20,365 nt of DNA from Magnetospirillum sp. GTDB lineage: Bacteria > Pseudomonadota > Alphaproteobacteria > Rhodospirillales > Magnetospirillaceae. Of this stretch, positions 1-6,941 are shown piece after piece. The DNA lies in the NCBI GenBank assembly GCA_016183945.1, contig JACPDP010000033.1:1-20365 (forward strand), read 5' to 3'. Within the stretch, counting starts at the first letter, position 1. Each line of letters starts with the position of its first letter. A program made the translations under genes and the position numbers. Below the pieces are notes generated by a model, which ran no database searches, had not been told where the DNA came from, and saw only the letters and a list, made by a program, of their open reading frames with translations.

Positions 1-93
1 AGCCGCGCCGCCAAATCTGCCGAGATCGACTCGGCCAAACGCTCGATTCCCCCCATCCCCACGCCTCCGCTCCATCAAGGGCGGACTCCTTGA
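1..93 (+). CDS. possible C-terminal tail of an upstream gene (partial)
   Basis: Frame 1 is open from the first base to a TGA at 91-93 and encodes about 30 residues ending in a Pro-rich tail (…PPIPTPPLHQGRTP). Third codon positions are mostly G or C, which fits the coding style of the window. There is too little protein to name a family, and other frames are also open for part of this stretch, so this is only a likely gene end. No hairpin terminator is apparent between it and the next gene. Confidence 0.35.
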   Translation, partial: SRAAKSAEIDSAKRSIPPIPTPPLHQGRTP

Positions 94-214
94 ATCACGC
101 GGGGATTCCTGACGTCAAGAAAACTGATCCGTGGTGAGGGCGCGCCGCCGTCGAATGTTGTGGCAGTTCGCCCAAGGGGTTACTTTGTCTCTCGGACGAA
201 TGTGGGAGGGTAGG

Positions 215-811
215 ATGCGGACCAAGACAGCTGTGATCACGGTGGCGATGGCTCTGGCGGCAGCGGTGCCGGCGCAGGCCCAGTTCAATCCGTTGTCGAT
301 GGTGACCTCGGCGGTCGAGGCGGCGGCGGAGGATCGCAGCACCTCGGACATCGCCGCCGACACCAGGATGAAGGGCGCCATCGTCGCCGCCGTGGCCGAC
401 AAGATGGGCAAGGCGGCCGCCTCCATCACCACCGACGTCTACGAGGCCGACGTGCTGCTGACCGGCACCGTCAAGTCGGCGGCCGAGAAGGACCAGGCCG
501 CCAAGCTGGCCAAGGCGGTCGAGGGCGTCAAGAAGGTGGTCAACGAGCTGTTCGTGCCGCCGGCCTCGGACAAGAGCGCCGCCAAGGAATTCGCCGACGA
601 CACCGTCATCGAGAAGAAGATCGCCGCCAAGCTGGCCTCCGAGAAGGGCGTCAGCCACACCAACTGGCGCTGGCACGCGGTGGGCGGGCGGGTCTTCCTG
701 TTCGGCCGCGCCCTGTCGAAGGCGGAAAGCGCCAAGGTCGAGGCGTTGGCCAAGGGAACCGACGGCGTCACCGCGGTGGTCAACCACGTCAAGGTCAAGC
801 CGAAGAAGTGA
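215..811 (+). CDS. exported protein with two BON domains
   Basis: The 198-residue product starts with a clear signal peptide (MRTKTAVITVAMALAAAVPAQA, likely cut after residue 22), so it should be periplasmic or envelope-associated. Two BON domains follow, at roughly residues 50-115 and 126-195. Both carry the usual pattern of short helices and strands with the motif 'V.L.G.V.s..e...A...a..v.GV..V.N', and the second ends GTDGVTAVVNHVKV. BON domains are known from OsmY and from channel and secretin proteins, where they are thought to bind phospholipid surfaces. The start at 215 is chosen because GGGAGGGTAGG lies just upstream and the signal peptide begins there; an in-frame ATG at 131 would put a basic stretch in front of it. 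It stands alone and converges on the FAD oxidase gene with an 11-bp gap. Its exact role is unknown. Confidence 0.85.
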   Translation: MRTKTAVITVAMALAAAVPAQAQFNPLSMVTSAVEAAAEDRSTSDIAADTRMKGAIVAAVADKMGKAAASITTDVYEADVLLTGTVKSAAEKDQAAKLAKAVEGVKKVVNELFVPPASDKSAAKEFADDTVIEKKIAAKLASEKGVSHTNWRWHAVGGRVFLFGRALSKAESAKVEALAKGTDGVTAVVNHVKVKPKK

Positions 812-822
812 GGTGCGCCCGC

Positions 823-2196
823 CTACCCCACCACCTTGCCCGGATTCATGATGCCGTCGGGGTCGAGGGCCCGCTTGACCGCCCGCATGACCTCCAGCGC
901 CTCGCCGAACTCGGCGGCGAGGTAGCCCATCTTGCCGAAACCGATGCCGTGCTCGCCGGTGCAGGTGCCGTCCATGGCCAGGGCCCGCGCCACCACCCGC
1001 TTGTTGATGCGCTCGGCCTCGGCGACTTCAAGGGCGTTGGCGGGGTCGACCAGTTCCACCACATGGAAGTTGCCGTCGCCCACATGGCCGACGATGGCGC
1101 AGGTCAGCGGCGAGGCGTCGAGGTCGGCCTTGGTCTCCAGGATGCATTCGGCCAGCCGCGAGATGGGGACGCAGGCGTCGGTGGTCCAGCCCTTGCAGCC
1201 GGGGCGCAGCGCCAGCGCCGCCCAATAGGCGCTGTGGCGCGCCGCCCACAGGCGGGTGCGGTCCTCGGGGCTGGTGGCCCACCGGAAGCCGGCGGCACCG
1301 AACTCGGCGGCGATGACCCCGACCCTTTCAGCCTGCTCCGCCACCCCGGCCGGGCTGCCGTGGAACTCGAAGAACAGGGTTGGTGCCAGGGTATGCGCCG
1401 TCTTTGAGTAGCGGTTGACCGCCTCCACCATCACCTCGTCGAGGAACTCGACGCGGGCCACCGGGATGGCCGACTGGATGGTCAGGATGACGGTATTGAT
1501 GGCCGCCTCGACGCTGGGGAAAGGGCATGCCGCCGCCGAGATGGCCTCGGGGATGCCGGTGAGCTTCAGCGTCAGCTCGGTGATGATGCCGAGCGTGCCC
1601 TCGGAGCCGACCATCAGCCGCGTCAGGTCGTAACCGGCCGAGGATTTCCGCGCCCGTCCGCCGGTGCGGATGACGCGGCCGTCGGCCAGCACCACTTCGA
1701 GGGCCAGCACATTGTCCTTCATGGTGCCGTAGCGCACCGCGTTGGTGCCCGAGGCCCGCGTCGCCGCCATGCCGCCCAGCGAGGCGTCGGCGCCGGGGTC
1801 GATGGGGAAGAACAGGCCGGTATCCCGGATGTATTCGTTGAGCTGCTGGCGGGTGACGCCGGGTTGCACCGTGACGTCCATGTCCTCGGGACGCACCGCC
1901 ACCACCACCTGGTTCATCTGCATCAGGTCGATGCACAGGCCGCCCCGCAGCGCCGCGACGTGGCCCTCCAGCGAGGTGCCGGTGCCGAAGGCGATCACCG
2001 GCACCTTGTATGCGGCGCAGGCCTTGACCGCGGCACTGACCTCGGCGGTGGAGCGGGCGAACGCCACCGCGTCGGGCGGGCTGCCGGGATGGTAGGACTC
2101 GTCGCGGCCGTGCTGCTCGCGCACCGCCGCCGCCAGAGAGAGGCGTTCGCCGAAGATGGCGGAGAGTCGGTGGAGGAGACCGGCCGGAAGATTCAT
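823..2196 (-). CDS. FAD-linked oxidase, GlcD / D-lactate dehydrogenase family
   Basis: The product has 457 residues. Residues about 35-215 form the PCMH-type FAD-binding domain, with GTGTSLEGH at 71-79 and PIDPGADASLGGMAATRASG at 131-150. Residues about 220-457 form the FAD-oxidase C-terminal domain, with the metal/substrate motif HVGDGNFH at 371-378, GEHGIG at 414-419 and the ending DPDGIMNPGKV. The family oxidises D-2-hydroxy acids (D-lactate, glycolate, D-2-hydroxyglutarate) to 2-oxo acids and passes electrons to a quinone, cytochrome or flavoprotein. The whole family length is present. Without GlcE/GlcF beside it, a stand-alone D-lactate-dehydrogenase-like enzyme is more likely than glycolate oxidase. 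It is the last gene of the leftward TetR-OYE-MFS series. The start at 2196 is preceded by GAAGGG at good spacing; an ATG at 2217 (seven residues longer) is the alternative. The substrate is not determined. Confidence 0.88.
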   Translation of the reverse strand: MNLPAGLLHRLSAIFGERLSLAAAVREQHGRDESYHPGSPPDAVAFARSTAEVSAAVKACAAYKVPVIAFGTGTSLEGHVAALRGGLCIDLMQMNQVVVAVRPEDMDVTVQPGVTRQQLNEYIRDTGLFFPIDPGADASLGGMAATRASGTNAVRYGTMKDNVLALEVVLADGRVIRTGGRARKSSAGYDLTRLMVGSEGTLGIITELTLKLTGIPEAISAAACPFPSVEAAINTVILTIQSAIPVARVEFLDEVMVEAVNRYSKTAHTLAPTLFFEFHGSPAGVAEQAERVGVIAAEFGAAGFRWATSPEDRTRLWAARHSAYWAALALRPGCKGWTTDACVPISRLAECILETKADLDASPLTCAIVGHVGDGNFHVVELVDPANALEVAEAERINKRVVARALAMDGTCTGEHGIGFGKMGYLAAEFGEALEVMRAVKRALDPDGIMNPGKVVG

Positions 2197-2252
2197 CGCG
2201 CCCTTCTGGTTCGTCATTTCCGCCTGCGCGGGAAGGACGGAAACGAAGGATT

Positions 2253-3416
2253 CTACAATCGCCGCAGCCTCAACGCCAGCAGGATGCCCAGCAGGGCGGC
2301 CGGCACCAGCACCAGGCGGGCGGCGCCCCAGCCCCAGGGCTCCACCACCACGGCGGCGGCCACCGGCCCCAGGGTGAGGCCGAGATTGCTTCCCTGCATC
2401 ACCAGTCCCACCGCGGCGGGCACCAGGCGGCGGTCGGGGGCCACCGCCGCGGCGCCGCCGATGACGCAGGCCGGCAGCAGCCCGCCGGAGGCGCTGAACA
2501 GCAGGCTCAAGGCGAAGGCGGCCCAGCCCGGCGTCGCGGGGTCGAAAATTCCCAGCGAGCACAGGCCCATGGCGCCGCTGGCCAGCGCCACCAGCAGCCA
2601 GCGTCGCGGCCCGTGGGCGAGGATGGGGCCGGTGGCGAGGTTGCCGATGACATTGGCCCCGGCCACCGCCGCCGTCATCAGTCCGGCGGTGCCGGCCGAC
2701 ACCGCCATGCGCTCCATCAGCAGGGTGGGCAGGAAGCCGGTCAGCACCGCCCAGGCCGCCGTGTAGCTGGCGAAGACCACCGCCAGCAGCCGCGGCCCCG
2801 GCGCCCGCAGGGTGGCGGCGAGGTCGGGCAGCAGCGGCTGCGCCGGTTCGGGCGCCGCCGCCGGTGCGGGGCCGCGCCGCAGGGTGACCGCGACGGCGTA
2901 GGCGGCGGCCAGCACCGCCATTCCCAGCCACAGGCCGCGCCATCCCAGCCCGGACAGCAGTGGCGCCGCCAGCATGGCCATGGCCATTCCCGCCGGCATG
3001 AAGCAGCCCCACATGCCGAAGGCCTTGGCGCGGTCGTCGCCATGGGTGACCTGGGTGATCAGGGTGGGCGCGGCGATCACCACCACCAGCAGGCCCAGCC
3101 CCTCCGCGACGCGGGTGGCCAGCAGCCAGGGCAAGGTGAGGCTGAGGGCGCCCGCCAGGCTGGCGGCGGCGATCAGCGCCAGCCCGAGCGGCAGCATGGT
3201 TCTGGCCCCGATGCGGGTCACCATCACGCCCATGGCGGCGCCGGTGAGGGCTCCCACCATGGGGAAGGTCGACAGCACCCAGGCCACCGCCGCCAGGCCG
3301 GTGCCGAAATCGGCACGGATGCCCGGCAGGGCGATGGGCGCCTTGCCGACCTGGAAGGCGGCGACGATGCCGGCGCCGAGAAACAGCAATACGGCCGGCC
3401 AGGAGGTCTTCGGCAT
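2253..3416 (-). CDS. MFS transporter
   Basis: The 387-residue protein is very hydrophobic, with about 12 membrane segments in two halves separated by a Pro/Ala-rich loop near residues 180-200 (RRGPAPAAAPEPAQ). The loop-2 region reads GVMVTRIGARTMLP, a degenerate form of the MFS motif G-x-x-x-D-R-x-G-R-R; the second half has GPILAHGPRRW at the matching place. This supports a major facilitator superfamily inner-membrane carrier, perhaps in the general 12-TM anion/organic acid group, but the substrate cannot be read from the sequence. AAGGG lies seven bases before the start. It lies between the OYE gene and the FAD oxidase on the same strand, so it may import the oxidase's substrate or export a product. 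Confidence 0.85.
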   Translation of the reverse strand: MPKTSWPAVLLFLGAGIVAAFQVGKAPIALPGIRADFGTGLAAVAWVLSTFPMVGALTGAAMGVMVTRIGARTMLPLGLALIAAASLAGALSLTLPWLLATRVAEGLGLLVVVIAAPTLITQVTHGDDRAKAFGMWGCFMPAGMAMAMLAAPLLSGLGWRGLWLGMAVLAAAYAVAVTLRRGPAPAAAPEPAQPLLPDLAATLRAPGPRLLAVVFASYTAAWAVLTGFLPTLLMERMAVSAGTAGLMTAAVAGANVIGNLATGPILAHGPRRWLLVALASGAMGLCSLGIFDPATPGWAAFALSLLFSASGGLLPACVIGGAAAVAPDRRLVPAAVGLVMQGSNLGLTLGPVAAAVVVEPWGWGAARLVLVPAALLGILLALRLRRL

Positions 3417-3438
3417 GGATGCCCTTTTCTATCAGAGT

Positions 3439-3463
3439 CCTCCCCTGCCGCAGGCGGGGGAGG
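3439..3463. other. hairpin between OYE-family and MFS genes
   Basis: Two 11-base arms (CCTCCCCTGCC and GGCGGGGGAGG) surround a 3-base loop with one mismatch. It lies in the 54-base gap between the OYE stop and the MFS start. No T-run follows on the minus strand, so it is more likely an mRNA-stability or processing hairpin, or a weak terminator, than a full transcription stop. Confidence 0.5.
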
Positions 3464-3470
3464 GAGTGCT

Positions 3471-4571
3471 CTACGGCCGCGCCAGTTTCGCCCCCGGCCA
3501 GTATTTGCCCATGGCGGCCATGTATTGCGGCGGATAGGCGATGTCGGCGCCGAGGGCTTGGGCGGCATGCCAGACCCATCGCGGGTTGTCGAGGAAGCCG
3601 CGCCCGATGGCCACCATGTCGCCCTTGCCTTCGGCCAGCGCCGCCTCGGCCTGTTGCGGGGTGGCGATCAGGCCCACCGCCCGTACCGGCAACCCGGTCT
3701 CGGCGCGGATCAGCTCGGCGAGATGAAGCTGGTAGCCCGGCCCGACCGGGACCTTGGCATTGGGCAGCAGCCCGCCCGACGAGACGCAGACATAATCGAT
3801 GCCGGCCTCCTTGAAGGCCTTGGCGTAGGTGACCGCGTCCTCGGGGGCGAAGCCGCCCTCGGCCCAGTCGGTGGCGCTGATGCGGATGCCGAGCGGCTTG
3901 TCGGCCGGCCAGACGGCGCGCATGGCGCCGATCACCTCAAGCGGGAAGCGCATACGGTCGGACAGCTTGCCGCCGAACTCGTCCTGGCGCTGGTTGGACA
4001 GCGGCGAGAGGAACTGGTGCAGCAGGTAGCCGTGCGCCGAGTGCACCTCGATGGCGTCGAAGCCGACCCGCAGGGCGCGGCGCGCCGCGTCGGTGAAGGC
4101 CTCCTTGATGCGCATCAGGTCTTCGCGGGTGGCGGCGCGGGGCGTCGGCCAGCCGTCGTCGAACGGGATGGCTGACGCGGAAATGGTCTCCCAGCCGCCT
4201 TCCCGCGCCGGCCCGCCGCCCTCCCACGGCCGCCCGCCCGAACCCTTGCGCCCGGCATGGCCGAGCTGCACCGCGATGCGGCTGTTGCCGAGCTTCTTCA
4301 GCGCCGCTACCAGTCGGGTGAAGGCGGCCTCGGTGGCGTTGTTCCACAGGCCGAGGCAGCCGGGCGAGATGCGGCCCTCGGGCGCCACGCCGGTGGCCTC
4401 GATGACGATCATTCCCGGCCCCGAGGCGGCCAGGCTGCCGTAGTGCTGCAGGTGCCAGTCCTGGGCGCAGCCGTCCACCGCGCTGAACTGGCACATGGGC
4501 GCCACGGCGACGCGGTTGGCCAGCGTCAGGCCGCGCAGTTCGATGGGGGTGAACAGGTGAGGCTGAGTCAT
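3471..4571 (-). CDS. NADH:flavin oxidoreductase, Old Yellow Enzyme family (YqjM-like)
   Basis: The 366-residue protein is one (beta/alpha)8 barrel that would bind FMN and use NAD(P)H to reduce activated C=C bonds such as those of enones and enals. Visible family marks are the YqjM-type cysteine in APMCQFS (Cys27), Gln102 in IAVQLGHAGRK, the substrate-binding pair His177/His180 followed by Tyr182 in HSAHGYLLHQFLSP, QRQDEFGG at 195-201, and the C-terminal phosphate-binding GDMVAIGRGFLDNP. The N-terminal cysteine puts it in the 'thermophilic-like' YqjM class. Its ATG shares ATGA with the stop of the TetR gene, so the two are translationally coupled. OYEs are often controlled by a neighbouring TetR-type sensor of electrophiles (NemR-NemA is the known case). 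The native substrate is unknown. Confidence 0.93.
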   Translation of the reverse strand: MTQPHLFTPIELRGLTLANRVAVAPMCQFSAVDGCAQDWHLQHYGSLAASGPGMIVIEATGVAPEGRISPGCLGLWNNATEAAFTRLVAALKKLGNSRIAVQLGHAGRKGSGGRPWEGGGPAREGGWETISASAIPFDDGWPTPRAATREDLMRIKEAFTDAARRALRVGFDAIEVHSAHGYLLHQFLSPLSNQRQDEFGGKLSDRMRFPLEVIGAMRAVWPADKPLGIRISATDWAEGGFAPEDAVTYAKAFKEAGIDYVCVSSGGLLPNAKVPVGPGYQLHLAELIRAETGLPVRAVGLIATPQQAEAALAEGKGDMVAIGRGFLDNPRWVWHAAQALGADIAYPPQYMAAMGKYWPGAKLARP

Positions 4572-5164
4572 GAGGCGTTCCCCTGGTTGAGTGTGGCGTC
4601 GATCAATACCTTGGCCGCTCCCACCACGGCGGCGGCGGGGCTGTCCTGGCCCATGGTGTTGCCGGCCGAATAGGCGCCCTCCATCAGCAACTGCAACTGG
4701 TCGGCCAGCACCTCGGGCTGCGGCGCCCCGGCGGCGGCGGCGAGGCGGCACAGGCGGCGGCGTACCTCGCGCTTGTGCGCCTCGGCGACGGCGTGACCGG
4801 GATGGGCGGGGTCGTGGAACTCGACGGCAGTGTTGATGAAGGCGCAGCCGCGATAATTGGCGCCGCGGGTGAACTTGGCCAGTGCCTGGAACACCGCCAG
4901 CAGTTGTGCCCGCGGGTCGCCGGGGTGGCGGCCGGTCACCTCGTCCCACCACAGCCAATAGCGCCGGTCCAGGTCCTCCAGATAGGCGGCCACCAGGTCG
5001 TCCTTGGAGGGGAAGGCGCGGTACAGGCTCATCTTGGCGACGCCGGCCGTCTCGATCACCGTGTCGATGCCGACGGCGCGGATGCCCTCGCGATAGAACA
5101 GTTCCTCCGCCGCCGCCAGGATGCGGTCGCGGGCGCATTTCTTGTCGGAGCAGTTTTCCACCAT
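4568..5164 (-). CDS. TetR/AcrR-family transcriptional regulator
   Basis: The product has 198 residues. The N-terminal helix-turn-helix is typical of TetR: RDRILAAAEELFYREGIRAV then IDTVIETAGVAKMSLYRAFPSKDDLVAAYL. The rest is a helical ligand and dimer domain. Cysteines at residues 5 and 10, one in YRGCAF and one in RRRLCRL could in principle sense electrophiles, but this is inference. The ATG at 5164 is chosen over an in-frame TTG at 5173; neither has a good ribosome binding site. The best -10 box on this strand ends nine bases before the ATG, so the mRNA may be nearly leaderless. The gene overlaps the OYE gene by ATGA and is divergent from the MFS-MaoC pair. The 18-bp palindrome at 5205-5222 is the likely operator, with autoregulation expected. 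Confidence 0.92.
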   Translation of the reverse strand: MVENCSDKKCARDRILAAAEELFYREGIRAVGIDTVIETAGVAKMSLYRAFPSKDDLVAAYLEDLDRRYWLWWDEVTGRHPGDPRAQLLAVFQALAKFTRGANYRGCAFINTAVEFHDPAHPGHAVAEAHKREVRRRLCRLAAAAGAPQPEVLADQLQLLMEGAYSAGNTMGQDSPAAAVVGAAKVLIDATLNQGNAS

Positions 5165-5166
5165 GG

Positions 5167-5196
5167 TTGACAATCATATCGTCTGCGTTTTAATTT
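5167..5196 (+). promoter_or_regulatory. putative sigma70-type promoter for the MFS-MaoC pair
   Basis: A perfect -35 box TTGACA lies at 5167-5172. The AT-rich TTAATTT at 5190-5196 sits at 17-18 bases spacing as a weak -10. Transcription would start near 5203, at the left edge of the palindrome at 5205-5222, so a bound regulator would block it. Confidence 0.5.
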
Positions 5197-5200
5197 GCAA
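5173..5200 (-). promoter_or_regulatory. putative promoter for the TetR-OYE-MFS-oxidase series
   Basis: On the minus strand TTGCAA (5200-5195) and TATGAT (5178-5173, five of six consensus bases) are separated by 16 bases. The start of transcription would fall at about 5166, one or two bases before the ATG at 5164, implying a leaderless or nearly leaderless transcript. Its -10 box abuts the -35 box of the opposing promoter. Confidence 0.45.
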
Positions 5201-5204
5201 TGAA

Positions 5205-5222
5205 TGAGACAGACCTGTCTCA
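5205..5222. promoter_or_regulatory. 18-bp palindromic operator, likely TetR-family site
   Basis: The sequence TGAGACAG-AC-CTGTCTCA has perfect 8-base arms around a 2-base centre. It lies between the divergent genes, just before the ribosome binding site of the rightward MFS gene and upstream of the leftward promoter. Size and symmetry fit a TetR-family dimer site; AGAC…GTCT cores are common among TetR-family operators. Confidence 0.7.
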
Positions 5223-5240
5223 CTCATGACGGAGGCCGGC

Positions 5241-6497
5241 ATGGCCCGCAAGGTTCATTATGCCTGGGTGGTGGTGCCGCTGGTGTTCGTCACCCTGCTG
5301 ACCGCGGCGGGGGTGCGCTCGGCGCCGGGGGTGCTGATGGTGCCGCTGGAGGCTGAGTTCGGCTGGAGCCGTGCCACCATTTCCCTGGCGGTGTCGGTCA
5401 GCATCATCCTCTACGGCCTGATGGGGCCGTTCGCGGCCGCCCTGATGGACTGGATGGGGGTGCGCCGCACCATGGCGCTGTCCTTGACCATCCTGGCGGT
5501 GGGCGTCTCGGCCACCACCCTGATGCGCGAGCCGTGGCAGATGGTGCTGCTGTGGGGGGTGGTGGTGGGCACCGGCACCGGCATGACCGCCCTGGTGCTG
5601 GGGGCCACCGTGGTCACCCGCTGGTTCGACAAGGGGCGCGGCACCGCCATGGGCGTGCTGACGGCGGCCGCCGCGACCGGACAACTGGTGTTCCTGCCGC
5701 TGATGGCCATGGCGGTGGAACGCTATGGCTGGCGTGCCGCGGTGATGCTGATCGCCGGCGCCGCCGCGCTGCTGATGCCGGTGGTATGGGTCCTGATGCG
5801 CGACCGGCCCTCGGACCTGGGCCTGTTGCCGGTGGGCGCCACCCACGCCCCCAAGCCGCCGGCGAAGGCCGGCAATCCGGTGGTGGCGGCGGTGCAGACG
5901 CTGCGGGAGGGCTTGGGCTCGCGCGATTTCCGCCTGCTGGCCGGCACCTTCTTCATCTGCGGCCTGTCCACCAACGGGCTGATCGGCACCCATCTGGTGC
6001 CGGCCTGTTTCGACCACGGCATCCCCGAGGTCAAGGCCGCCGGCCTGCTGGCCGCCATGGGCATCTTCGACTTCATCGGCACCACCCTGTCGGGCTGGCT
6101 GTCGGATCGCTGGGACAACCGCAAGCTGCTGGCATGGTATTACGGCTTCCGCGGCCTGTCGCTGATCCTGCTCGACGCCGCCTTCGGCCCCAGCGTCTAT
6201 GGGCTGTGGCTGTTCGCGGTGTTCTACGGCCTCGACTGGATCGCCACCGTGCCGCCGACGGTGCGCCTCACCGCCAAGGCCTTCGGGCCGGAGAAGGCCG
6301 GCATCATGTTCGGCTGGATCTTCGCCGCGCATCAGGTGGGAGCGGCGGTGGCGGCGCTGGGCGCCGGCATCATCCGCACCGATCTCGGCGACTACTGGCT
6401 GGCCTTCGTCATGGCGGGCAGCGCCTGCCTGGTGGCGTCGATGATGGCGATGATGATCGGCCGCGAACCCCGTATTGTCCAACCGGAGGCCGCATGA
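5241..6497 (+). CDS. MFS transporter, OFA/monocarboxylate-type
   Basis: The 418-residue protein has about 12 membrane segments. It opens HYAWVVVPLVFVTLLTAAGVRSAPGVLMVPL and has EFGWSRATISLAVSV in the first periplasmic loop. This opening and the FGWSR motif are typical of the OFA / monocarboxylate-transporter-like branch of the major facilitator superfamily, which moves organic anions across the inner membrane. MFS loop motifs are seen as MDWMGVRRTM and, in the second half, LSGWLSDRWDNRK. The start at 5241 is chosen because GGAGG lies at 5231-5235; an upstream in-frame ATG at 5226 lies next to the operator and has no such site. Its stop overlaps the MaoC start by ATGA. Divergence from the TetR gene across the palindrome suggests it is induced by that regulator's ligand. 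Confidence 0.88.
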   Translation: MARKVHYAWVVVPLVFVTLLTAAGVRSAPGVLMVPLEAEFGWSRATISLAVSVSIILYGLMGPFAAALMDWMGVRRTMALSLTILAVGVSATTLMREPWQMVLLWGVVVGTGTGMTALVLGATVVTRWFDKGRGTAMGVLTAAAATGQLVFLPLMAMAVERYGWRAAVMLIAGAAALLMPVVWVLMRDRPSDLGLLPVGATHAPKPPAKAGNPVVAAVQTLREGLGSRDFRLLAGTFFICGLSTNGLIGTHLVPACFDHGIPEVKAAGLLAAMGIFDFIGTTLSGWLSDRWDNRKLLAWYYGFRGLSLILLDAAFGPSVYGLWLFAVFYGLDWIATVPPTVRLTAKAFGPEKAGIMFGWIFAAHQVGAAVAALGAGIIRTDLGDYWLAFVMAGSACLVASMMAMMIGREPRIVQPEAA

Positions 6498-6937
6498 CGC
6501 GCTATCTCGAAGACCTCGCCGCCGGCCAGGTGTTCCACTCGCCCAGCTACACGGTGACGGTCGCGGATATCAAGTCCTTCGCCGCCCAGTGGGACCCGCA
6601 GTATTTCCACCTCGACGAGGACGCCGCCCAGGGCTCGTTCTTCGAGGGGCTGGCGGCCTCGGGCTGGCACACCGCGGCGGCGACCATGCGGCTGCTGGTG
6701 ACCTCGGACATCGGCCTGCCGCTGGGGGTGATCGGCGCCGGGGTGGAGTCCCTCACCTGGCACCGCCCGGTGCGCCCCGGCGACGTGCTCACCGTCGAGA
6801 CCACCGTGCTGGAGACCCGGTCCATGCGCTCGCGCCCTGGGCTGGGGTTGGCGCGGATGGAGGTGGTGACCCGGGACGCGGCGGGCGAACCGGTGCAGAC
6901 CATGCGGACCAACCTGCTGGTGCCGGTGCGGCCGTAG
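6494..6937 (+). CDS. MaoC-fold (hot-dog) dehydratase/hydratase
   Basis: The 147-residue protein is a single hot-dog domain. The hydratase motif is visible as WDPQYFHLDEDAA, with Asp34 and His39 five residues apart, as are the catalytic Asp and His of (R)-specific enoyl-CoA hydratases. EGLAASGWHTAAATMRL then matches the family's '…GlaaSGwht…' helix, and WHRPVRPGDVL the following strand. Such proteins hydrate enoyl-CoA thioesters or dehydrate the 3-hydroxy form, in fatty acid, C5 dicarboxylate or propionate-type pathways. It is co-translated with the MFS gene and converges on the next gene with a 4-base gap. The substrate is unknown, but pairing with a monocarboxylate-type carrier suggests a short acid activated to its CoA ester elsewhere. 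Confidence 0.9.
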   Translation: MTRYLEDLAAGQVFHSPSYTVTVADIKSFAAQWDPQYFHLDEDAAQGSFFEGLAASGWHTAAATMRLLVTSDIGLPLGVIGAGVESLTWHRPVRPGDVLTVETTVLETRSMRSRPGLGLARMEVVTRDAAGEPVQTMRTNLLVPVRP

Positions 6938-6941
6938 GATA

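Noticed and set aside
823..3579. A single 918-codon minus-strand open frame
   Set aside because: Only its second half (from 2196 or 2217) is a real protein. The first half is a Gly/Arg/Ala-rich shadow of the MFS gene in another frame.
3471..5177. A 568-codon minus-strand open frame that would fuse an extra N-terminal part to the OYE
   Set aside because: The N-terminal 200 codons are the shadow of the TetR gene in another frame. The OYE has its own start at 4571, coupled to the TetR stop.
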